Source: Gammaproteobacteria bacterium (GTDB taxonomy: Bacteria; Pseudomonadota; Gammaproteobacteria; JAABTG01). From it: a DNA stretch of 7,553 nt. The first letter of the stretch is position 1. Every line of letters starts with the position of its first letter. Below the pieces are notes generated by a model. The model saw only the letters and a program-made list of their open reading frames with translations, did not search any database and had not been told where the DNA came from. The DNA lies in assembly GCA_030066245.1 (NCBI GenBank), contig JASJBY010000253.1:1-7553 (forward strand). The letters run 5' to 3'. Below are positions 1 to 5,594 of the stretch, piece after piece. The translations under genes and the position numbers were made by a program.

Positions 1-1232
1 CGGCGCACTGCGCCCAGATTGGGTCGGTCGCGCAGAACGGCCCTGTAATCCGCGATAGCCGTGGGCGCATCGCCCTTGACCAGCGCGATATCGGCCCGCA
101 GGGTCAAAGCATCCGCGTCACGGGGACTCTCCTTCAGAATTTCCGCCAGCAGCGCCTCTGCCCCCTCCAGATCTTTTTCTCTGGCGAGCAGCCTCGCCAA
201 GCCGTTACGCGCCGCCAGTCCCTGGGGGTCCGTCCCTTCGTCCTTGATTATCTCCTGGTAGACGGACTTGGCCTGCGCCAGCTGGCCGGTCGATTCGTAG
301 AGCGTCGCAAGAGCGAAGCGCAGCTCGTACGCTTGCGGAGATTCCTCGACAAAGGCCCGCAACTGTTTCTCAGCCGCTGCTCGGTCCCCCTGCTCCTCCA
401 TCAGCCTGACGAGTGCAAGCTTTGCCTGCACGTTGGCCGGTTCTCGAGCCACCACGTCACGCAGCACCGCCTCGGCGTCGTCGGGCCGCTTGCTTCGGGC
501 ATAGAGTGCCGTGAGCCGCAGGGAGTGGCCTAACTCTTCGGGCTCGAGTGCAATCACCTCCCGCAACAGCGCCGCCGCGCCATCCACATCGCCCTGGCTG
601 GCGAGCAGCTGAGCCAGCACCGTACGCAAGGCCGTGTCATCCTCGTTGCGGGCAATGGCCTCCTTCAGCAATTTTGCCGCCTGCTCAGTCCTGCCTTTCG
701 CGGCCTCCAGGGATGCGAGCAGTGCCGTGCCTTGCGTATGCCCAGGCTGCTGCTCCAGGGCGGCCCGGGCATCCGCCTCGGCACCGGCCCGATCCCCCTG
801 CTGCGCACGCGCACCGGCGCGCAGTACCAGAGCGTCGGCGCTGCCGGGACTGACGGCAAGCGCGCCTTCCGCCATTTCTATGGCCTTGTCGGGAGACTTC
901 CCGAGCAGGTAAAGGCGACCGAGCTTGACGCGGGCCTCCACGTGCTGCGGCTCCGCCTCGACGATTGCGAGCAAATGCCCCGCCGAGGCTCGCCAGCGCT
1001 GCAGTTTCTCCAGCGTCTCCGCGAGCCTAAAACGAGCCGCTACGTCCTTCGGATCGATCTGCAGCACGCTCCGGAACTCCAGACGCGCCTTCTCGTAGTT
1101 GCCTTCCGCATACAGCGCCTCTCCGCGCTCCATGTGCCTGGCCTTGCGCTCCTCGGCGCCGCCGCAGGCCGCAAGTGCGACCAGATACAGTGTTAGGGAG
1201 AGGATGAAAAGTAGATATCGGACAGAGGTCAT
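1..1232 (-). CDS. TPR-repeat lipoprotein, 5' part (runs off left edge)
   Basis: The frame stays open for 410 codons from ATG at 1232 to the window edge, so the C-terminus is missing. Residues 1-23 form a lipoprotein signal: a hydrophobic stretch (about 6-22) ending in the lipobox LAAC, with Cys23 as the lipidation site and Gly-Gly after it. Residues 31-407 divide into eleven consecutive TPR units. Nine are exactly 34 residues, one is 36 and one 35, each with the usual Gly, Ala and Pro positions (for example ALYAEGNYEKA near 39-49). This regularity argues against any frameshift. A lipid-anchored TPR protein is expected to be a periplasmic or outer-membrane scaffold. The architecture resembles the PrsT-type TPR lipoproteins found with exopolysaccharide/PEP-CTERM loci, but that assignment is inference. 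No strong ribosome binding site is visible; GGAA lies about 9 bases before the ATG. A terminator hairpin lies only 35 bases upstream. Confidence 0.88.
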   Translation of the reverse strand, partial: MTSVRYLLFILSLTLYLVALAACGGAEERKARHMERGEALYAEGNYEKARLEFRSVLQIDPKDVAARFRLAETLEKLQRWRASAGHLLAIVEAEPQHVEARVKLGRLYLLGKSPDKAIEMAEGALAVSPGSADALVLRAGARAQQGDRAGAEADARAALEQQPGHTQGTALLASLEAAKGRTEQAAKLLKEAIARNEDDTALRTVLAQLLASQGDVDGAAALLREVIALEPEELGHSLRLTALYARSKRPDDAEAVLRDVVAREPANVQAKLALVRLMEEQGDRAAAEKQLRAFVEESPQAYELRFALATLYESTGQLAQAKSVYQEIIKDEGTDPQGLAARNGLARLLAREKDLEGAEALLAEILKESPRDADALTLRADIALVKGDAPTAIADYRAVLRDRPNLGAVR

Positions 1233-1267
1233 GATGTGAATTCCGATGCGAGAAAGACAGGCTGTAG

Positions 1268-1302
1268 AAAAAAACCCCGCGGGGCGCTCCCCCGCTCAGG
1301 GT
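1268..1302 (-). terminator. Intrinsic terminator after fcl remnant
   Basis: Read on the minus strand this is a GC-rich hairpin followed by seven T. The inner stem pairs 1279-1284 with 1290-1295 (GCGGGG/CCCCGC) around a 5-base loop. An outer stem pairs 1274-1277 with 1299-1302 and leads into the T run (1268-1274). It sits 27 bases past the fcl stop codon, so it fits as the end of the former gmd-fcl transcript. Because the TPR gene starts at 1232 on the same strand, it also separates that gene from upstream transcription or could attenuate it. Confidence 0.75.
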
Positions 1303-1328
1303 GAAAATGCAGGGTAGCCATGTGGCAG

Positions 1329-2261
1329 CTAGTCGTCCAATTGTTCCGTATGCCACTGGTAGGTGGCCCGAATTCCTTCCTCCAGGGATATAGCCGGCCG
1401 CCATCCGAGCGAAAAGATTCGGGCCACGTCCACCAGCTTTCGGGGTGTGCCATCGGGCCGGGACTTGTCGAACGATACATCTCCTTGGAAGCCAACGACC
1501 CGCCTGACAGCCTCAGCAAGCTCGCCAATCGTGAGATCTGTCCCGACGCCGATAGTGATGATCTGAGAATCCTCATACACGTCCATGAGATGGAGACACG
1601 CCGCCGCACAGTCGTCCACGTGGCAGAACTCGCGCCGCGCCCGACCCGTTCCCCAGAGCTCAACCTGCGGGGCGCCCTTGGTTTTTGCTTCATGAAACTC
1701 CCGAACTAGCGCCGGAAGCACGTGAGATGTCTACAGGTCGAAATTGTCGCCGGGTCCGTACAGATTAGTCGGCATCGCGGATATAAACCGACAGCCATGC
1801 TGCCGGCGGTACGCCTGACACAGCTTGATGCCGGTAATCTTGGCCAAGGCGTACCATTCGTTGGTTGGCTCCAGCGGGCCGGACAGCAGGTATTCCTCTT
1901 TCAGCGGCTGAGGCGCAAGCTTGGGGTAGATGCACGTGCTGCCGAGAAAGAGGAGCTTCTTGACTCCTGCCTCGAAGGCACCGTGGATGAGGTTAGCCTG
2001 GATCATCAGATTACCGTAGATAAAATCCGCGGGATTCCTGTCATTGGCCAGGATCCCGCCTACCCTGACAGCGGCCAGGAACACATACTCCGGGCGGGTG
2101 TTCGTATAGAAGGGCTGGACAGCTGCCTGGCTGCGCAAATCCAGCTCCTCGCTTGCACGCAAGATAAAATTCTCCTGCCCGCGCGCAGTGAGGGCACGAG
2201 CTATGGCAGAGCCAACCAGCCCCCTGTGGCCGGCGACATAAATTCTGGCTTGTTCTTCCAC
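1329..2261 (-). pseudogene. fcl: GDP-L-fucose synthase, interrupted by one amber codon
   Basis: Fcl (WcaG) converts GDP-4-keto-6-deoxy-mannose to GDP-L-fucose with NADPH in the cytoplasm; it is an extended short-chain dehydrogenase. From a GTG at 2261 the frame encodes about 310 residues, close to the roughly 320 of E. coli Fcl. Visible are the NADP-binding GHRGLVGSA (11-19), the catalytic region GSTCIYP (Ser108, Cys110) and the Tyr137/Lys141 pair in YALAK. After the break come TSHVLPAL, with the expected His, and RREFCHVDD. Codon 177 (1731-1733) is TAG where the family normally has Glu (DNFDLE-TSHVLPAL); one base change from GAG explains it. Everything else looks conserved, so the lesion is recent, or is a base-call error. 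The GTG is preferred over the ATG at 2318 because homologues begin just before RIYVAGHRG and it lies 4 bases after the ancestral gmd stop. This suggests translational coupling. Confidence 0.85.
1731..1733 (-). other. In-frame amber stop within fcl
   Basis: The TAG codon lies between DNFDL and TSHVLPAL in one continuous reading frame. There is no insertion or deletion, because the frame on both sides is the same. It separates the NADP-binding domain with its catalytic Tyr/Lys from the substrate-binding C-terminal part, so neither fragment alone should be active. Confidence 0.85.
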
Positions 2262-2265
2262 ACTT

Positions 2266-2992
2266 TTACTCGTGATAGTCGAGAACGCGATAACCTTCGC
2301 GCCGACAGAGGGAGTCACGTTCGGCTTCCTTGAGATCCTCCCTCACCATCTCGCTCACTAATTCCTCCAGCGAGCTCCTGGCCTCCCAGCCCGGCCTCTC
2401 CCGGGCCTTTTTTGGGATCGCCCAGGAGCGTCGCGACCTCGGTCGGCCAGAAGTACCGGGGATCCACCTCTACCAGCACTTTGCCAGTTTTCGCGCCAAC
2501 ACCCTTCTCCTCGACTCCGCCGCCGACCCACTGTAACTTGGCCCCAATCTCGGAGAACGCCCTGTTGATGAAATCGCGCACCGAGGCATGCCTGCCGGTG
2601 GCGATGACATAATCATCCGGCTCGGGCTGCTGGAGGATGAGCCACTGCGCCTCCACGTAATCCCGAGCGTGGCCCCAGTGGCGCTTCGCATCAAGGTTTC
2701 CGATATAGAGCTTATCCTGCAGTTCGAGCTTGATACGTGCCACGGCACGGGTGATCTTGCGCGTGACGAACGTCTCGCCGCGGATCGGCGATTCGTGATT
2801 GAAGAGGATGCCGTTGCCGGCATAGATCCCTTACGCCTCCCTGTAATCGACGCTGAGCCAACAGGCTTAGACCTTGGCCGCACCGTAGGGACTGCGGGGA
2901 TAGAAAGGCGTGCTCTCCCGCTACGGAATCTCCCGCGCTTTGCCTAACATGTCGCTGGTGGAGGCCTGGTAGAAGCGGGTCGGTTCCTGGAC
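2266..2992 (-). pseudogene. gmd: GDP-mannose 4,6-dehydratase remnant (5'-truncated, multiple stops, frameshift)
   Basis: Gmd dehydrates GDP-mannose to GDP-4-keto-6-deoxy-mannose, the step before Fcl. Recognisable homology starts near 2980 with TRFYQASTS, which lies around residue 120 of an intact Gmd of about 345-370 residues, so the N-terminal Rossmann part is gone. The remaining frame shows YPRSPYGAAK (catalytic Tyr/Lys), NHESPIRGETFVTRKITRAV, NLDAKRHWGHARDYVEA, PDDYVIATG and VEVDPRYFWPTEV. In-frame stops replace an expected Gln (TAG, 2921-2923) and two expected Tyr (TAA, 2867-2869 and 2831-2833). The catalytic Glu after AST-S is Asp. A run of six A on the coding strand (2408-2413), one more than expected, shifts the frame. 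The correct C-terminus (GWEARSSLEELVSEMV) continues in the +1 frame to TAA at 2266-2268. With this many lesions it is a true pseudogene. Confidence 0.9.
2408..2413 (-). other. Homopolymer frameshift in gmd remnant
   Basis: The minus strand has CCC followed by six A and GG. Homologues read Gly-Asp-Pro-Lys-Lys-Ala-Arg here, which needs only five A. The extra base sends the old frame into an unrelated 30-residue tail ending at TGA (2315-2317). The neighbouring frame keeps the expected Gmd C-terminus down to 2266. A one-base expansion of the run is the simplest reading. Confidence 0.8.
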
Positions 2993-2998
2993 TAGATC

Positions 2999-3169
2999 GT
3001 GGGACGCCGCACCCGGGTGACCGAGTCGGCAATGGCTCGCCGGGACTATGCCAAGGCACAACGCTATCTACTCCGGGGTCTGCGTGTCCAGCCGGACAAC
3101 TCGAGACTGCTTGCCCTCAGGAAAGAGGTGCCGATGGCACCGCAGCAGGATCTCAGACCCACCAACTGA
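2999..3169 (+). pseudogene. Orphan C-terminal fragment of a TPR-like protein
   Basis: An open frame of 56 codons from GTG at 2999 to TGA at 3167-3169 encodes a segment that looks like the last helices of a TPR-type protein. ARRDYAKAQRYLLRGLRVQP is followed by DN-SRLLALRKEV and a polar tail. The pattern Ala-x-x-Asp-Tyr-x-x-Ala followed by Leu-x-Val-x-Pro-Asp-Asn is the classic TPR signature. It is closed upstream by TAG at 2993-2995, has no ribosome binding site, and begins where gmd homology on the opposite strand ends. I read it as the 3' end of a gene whose 5' part has been deleted. It could instead be a short spurious frame, but the amino-acid pattern makes that less likely. The parent protein cannot be named. 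Confidence 0.5.
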
Positions 3170-3311
3170 AGCCCAAGTCGGTTCAGACCGTCTGTGGCGG
3201 CCTGGACCCTAAACCCGCGCCGGCGGACCGCCGGGCTCTTCCCAGGAAACGCCGACCGTACGGCCGTCGACGGCCTTGGCCTCCGGCATCTCTGCGCCGA
3301 TGAGAACCAAC
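3170..3311. other. Non-coding stretch between TPR remnant and sco promoter
   Basis: No credible gene is seen on either strand. There is one perfect GC palindrome with 7-base arms (3220-3226 and 3228-3234, CCGGCGG-A-CCGCCGG). It has no T run behind it, so it is not a standard intrinsic terminator. Confidence 0.5.
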
Positions 3312-3320
3312 TGGTATCAT
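3312..3320 (+). promoter_or_regulatory. Candidate extended -10 promoter for the sco operon
   Basis: TGGTATCAT matches the extended -10 form TGn-TATAAT with one mismatch. No good -35 box lies 16-18 bases upstream, which is tolerated for extended -10 promoters. Transcription would begin near 3327 and give a leader of about 43 bases before the sco start. Confidence 0.35.
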
Positions 3321-3369
3321 TCACAGTCTGCTAATACACGAGTCGGCACACGAACATAGCAGGTACGGT

Positions 3370-4017
3370 GTGAATATGCTGCGACGCAATCTCAGGTATG
3401 CCCTGTTATCGCTGGCCGGCGGGCTGGCCGTGGTTCTCGGTGTTCAAGCCTACCTCGGGCTGTCCCAGGACCCACAGGCCCGACCGCAGATACCCGGCCT
3501 GCTTTGGCCCAACCCGAAGCCAATCGGGGAATTCTCTCTCACCGACCACCGTGGAGAAGCCTTTGGTCTAGAGAGTCTCAAGGGACAGTGGACTTTTCTG
3601 TTTTTCGGCTACACGAATTGCCCCGACGTCTGTCCGGTCACCCTGGCGGTCATGAACCACGTGGCCAATCAGCTCTCCGAAGAGCCGGCGAAGCAGGACA
3701 ACGTGCAGTTCGCCTTCGTAACGGTCGATCCTGAACGCGACACCCAGGAACAGCTGGCCGGCTTCATTTCCTACTTCAACGAGGACTTCGTCGGCGTGGG
3801 CGGACCCGACGACAAGCTGGTGGATTTGACCCGGCAGCTCGGCATCGTCTTCATTCGCTCAAAGCCGGAGGCCGACGGCAGCTACCTGGTGGACCACACG
3901 GCATCCATCCTGCTGGTCAATCCCTCAGGCGAGCTCATTGCTCTGTTCCGTGCGCCCCACGACCCGGTAGAAATGGCACAGCGCTTCGACCGCATCCGGG
4001 AGCTGGTAAAAAGTTAA
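3370..4017 (+). CDS. SCO1/SenC family copper chaperone
   Basis: This is a thioredoxin-fold, membrane-anchored periplasmic protein that carries copper or reduces the cysteines of the CuA site in cytochrome c oxidase subunit II. It is 215 residues, typical for the family. A positively charged start and one hydrophobic segment (about 11-31) form an uncleaved membrane anchor. The copper motif is GYTNCPDVCP with Cys84 and Cys88 (CxxxC). The third ligand is His176 in the conserved VDHTAS, and VTVDPERDT (117-125) is another family hallmark. The GTG at 3370 has AGG at 3361-3363 with a 6-base spacer. An ATG two codons later (3376) is equally possible and changes only two residues. It heads a same-strand group with a PCuAC chaperone and psd, and the PCuAC pairing supports the copper-delivery role. 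It ends in TAA at 4015-4017. Confidence 0.95.
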   Translation: MNMLRRNLRYALLSLAGGLAVVLGVQAYLGLSQDPQARPQIPGLLWPNPKPIGEFSLTDHRGEAFGLESLKGQWTFLFFGYTNCPDVCPVTLAVMNHVANQLSEEPAKQDNVQFAFVTVDPERDTQEQLAGFISYFNEDFVGVGGPDDKLVDLTRQLGIVFIRSKPEADGSYLVDHTASILLVNPSGELIALFRAPHDPVEMAQRFDRIRELVKS

Positions 4018-4026
4018 GCGCGCTTT

Positions 4027-4058
4027 GCGGCGCCAAGGATAGCCTGTCACGCGGCGCC
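4027..4058. repeat. 8-base direct repeat in sco-PCuAC spacer
   Basis: GCGGCGCC occurs at 4027-4034 and 4051-4058. Its core GGCGCC is self-complementary, so the two copies could also pair as a 6-bp stem around an 18-base loop. No T run follows. It may slow or modulate transcription between the two genes, or it may be chance in high-GC DNA. Confidence 0.35.
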
Positions 4059-4109
4059 CGAGGCAGAGACGGCCAACGGTTTAAGACAAGAAAGCACGCA
4101 AACACGAGC

Positions 4110-4586
4110 ATGACGAGAAACGCTGTATGGAAGGGGCAGCTCACCGCGCTCCTCATCCTGACACTGGCAGGCACCACGGCGACTGCGGTCGAGTCCGGCC
4201 TCGTGATCGGCGAACCCTGGGTTCGCGAGGGGCCGCCCAATGCCCGCGTGCTCGCCGGCTACATGGTGCTCCGTAATCCTACCGGCAAAATTCAGACGGT
4301 CGTCGGCGCAAGCAGCCCTGCATTTAATAGTGTCGAGATGCATCGCACCGAGGTTGAGGAAGGGGTCGCCCGGATGCGGGAGCAGGACCAGCTGCAGATC
4401 CCCGCAGACGGCCAGCTGGCCCTGGAGCCCGGGGGCTACCACCTCATGCTCATGGGCGCACAGCAGTCACTTCGAGCGGGGGACACGGTGGAAATCGTTC
4501 TGGAACTGGGCAGTGGCGCAAAGCTGAGCTTCCCGGCCCCGGTGCGCAAGGGCACCGCCCAGGAGCATGCCCATCACCACCACTGA
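4110..4586 (+). CDS. PCuAC-type periplasmic copper(I) chaperone
   Basis: The product is 158 residues with a cleavable signal peptide: a hydrophobic stretch at 11-21, with likely cleavage after Ala26 in ATA-VES. The mature part is a single PCuAC (DUF461) domain of cupredoxin-like fold. The family Cu(I) motif H-x10-M-x21-H-x-M is exact: His78, Met89, His111 and Met113, with Met77 also present before the His. PCuAC proteins pass Cu(I) to the CuA site of cytochrome c oxidase, often working with Sco, which is encoded 92 bases upstream on the same strand. The C-terminus ends in EHAHHHH, an additional metal-binding tail also seen in some relatives. No strong ribosome binding site precedes the ATG; a weak GAG lies within 4 bases. 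The last 20 bases, encoding the His tail, overlap the start of psd in another frame. Confidence 0.93.
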   Translation: MTRNAVWKGQLTALLILTLAGTTATAVESGLVIGEPWVREGPPNARVLAGYMVLRNPTGKIQTVVGASSPAFNSVEMHRTEVEEGVARMREQDQLQIPADGQLALEPGGYHLMLMGAQQSLRAGDTVEIVLELGSGAKLSFPAPVRKGTAQEHAHHHH

Positions 4587-5508
4587 CCTCCCATACGTGC
4601 AGCGCGACCGCGCAGCATCCCACGCCCTCGACGGCACGCCCTCCCTCGGCGACTACCTCAAGGCGCTGCCGCAATATCTGCTCCCACAACGAATCCTCTC
4701 CACCCTCATGTTCCGGGTTGCGCGCGTACGCCTGCCCCCGTGGAAGAACGCTTTGATCCGCTGGTTCGTGTGGCAATACCGCATCGACGTCGGGTTGGCG
4801 GAGAATCCCGAGCCCCTGTCCTACCCGCATTTCAATGCCTTCTTCACGCGCCGGCTGCACCCACGGGCACGACCGTTTCCCAGCGAGCCTGATGCCGTCG
4901 GCTGCCCGGCCGACGGCAGACTGGTAGCCTTCGGAGCCATCGACGAAAACCGACTCCTCCAGGCCAAGGGCCGGGACTACAAGCTCGAGGAACTGCTGGC
5001 AGGCGGCGAGCAACGGGCCAGACCCTTTCGCGGGGGCGCCTTCGCCACCGTTTACCTTTCTCCGCGGGATTATCATCGGGTGCATATGCCCTGCACGGGA
5101 CTCCTGAGGGAAATGGTCTACGTGCCCGGACGACTGTTCAGCGTCAATGCGAGCACGGCGCGACTTGTACCCAAGATCTTCGCCCGCAACGAAAGGATCA
5201 TCGCGCTGTTCGAGACCCCGTTCGGTCCCATGGCGGTCATACTCGTGGGCGCAATTCTTGTAGGCAGCATGGAGACGGTCTGGGCGGGACGGATCACGCC
5301 CCCGTACGGACGTCACGTCAGCTCCTGGCAGTATCCCGAGACCGGGCCGGATGCCGTTGTTCTCGAGCGCGGTGCCGAGATGGGACGTTTCAACATGGGC
5401 TCCACGGTGATCATGCTGTTGCCCGGTGGCGCCGCGCGTTGGCAGAGGGGGCTCTCGGCGGGGCAATCAGTCGTTACCGGGGAGGTTCTCGGCACCACCC
5501 TCAGGTGA
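4567..5508 (+). CDS. psd: Phosphatidylserine decarboxylase proenzyme
   Basis: Psd decarboxylates phosphatidylserine to phosphatidylethanolamine at the inner membrane and uses a self-generated pyruvoyl group. It is 313 residues, within the range of the bacterial type I family. The catalytic triad is in place: Asp116 in CPADGRL, His173 in YLSPRDYHRVHMPC and Ser279 in FNMGSTVI. Spacing between the three is almost as in E. coli. Self-cleavage is expected between Gly278 and Ser279, giving a large beta chain and a small alpha chain of about 35 residues. The motif is MGST rather than the LGST of E. coli. The N-terminal LPQYLLPQ and KNALIRWF segments match the family's membrane-contact region. The start at 4567 lies inside the PCuAC gene, with AGGAG only 1 base before the ATG, too close for optimal use. 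A GTG at 4597 is an alternative without a clear binding site. Confidence 0.95.
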   Translation: MPITTTDLPYVQRDRAASHALDGTPSLGDYLKALPQYLLPQRILSTLMFRVARVRLPPWKNALIRWFVWQYRIDVGLAENPEPLSYPHFNAFFTRRLHPRARPFPSEPDAVGCPADGRLVAFGAIDENRLLQAKGRDYKLEELLAGGEQRARPFRGGAFATVYLSPRDYHRVHMPCTGLLREMVYVPGRLFSVNASTARLVPKIFARNERIIALFETPFGPMAVILVGAILVGSMETVWAGRITPPYGRHVSSWQYPETGPDAVVLERGAEMGRFNMGSTVIMLLPGGAARWQRGLSAGQSVVTGEVLGTTLR

Positions 5509-5528
5509 CAGAAGCGCACAGGCGCCGC

Positions 5529-5564
5529 GCCCGGTGGGTCAGTTCCGGGCAAGCCGAGGGCTTT
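5529..5564. terminator. Weak hairpin pair between convergent genes
   Basis: Two small hairpins lie between the converging psd and response-regulator genes. The first pairs 5529-5534 with 5545-5550 (GCCCGG/CCGGGC, 10-base loop). The second pairs 5551-5555 with 5559-5563 (AAGCC/GGCTT, 3-base loop). T or A runs beside them are very short, so termination in either direction is only plausible. Confidence 0.3.
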
Positions 5565-5594
5565 GCTGCGTCCGTTACGCGGAGAGCGCCCGCT

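Noticed and set aside
2261..2318. ATG at 2318 as the native fcl start
   Set aside because: It adds 19 residues absent from homologues, and these overlap the ancestral gmd C-terminus in another frame. The GTG at 2261 fits the family and the gene spacing.
1722..2333. Plus-strand open frame of 203 codons
   Set aside because: It is antisense to the fcl remnant and shows no recognisable motif; fcl conservation explains the open frame.
2408..2413. Programmed ribosomal frameshift at the A run in gmd
   Set aside because: Restoring the Gmd C-terminus needs a +1 shift, while A-AAA-AAG type sites favour -1. The gene also carries three nonsense codons, so decay is the simpler reading.
2831..2923. Reassigned stop codons (TAA read as Tyr, TAG as Gln or Glu)
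   Set aside because: Intact genes in the window use TAA and TGA as normal terminators (for example sco ends in TAA), and the stops fall only in the damaged gmd and fcl.
3064..3324. Minus-strand open frame of 86 codons
   Set aside because: It is Arg/Ser-rich with no motif or binding site, and overlaps the plus-strand TPR remnant and the sco promoter candidate.
4450..5466. Minus-strand open frame of 338 codons
   Set aside because: It is antisense to psd, which has full catalytic motifs. The translation shows no family features.
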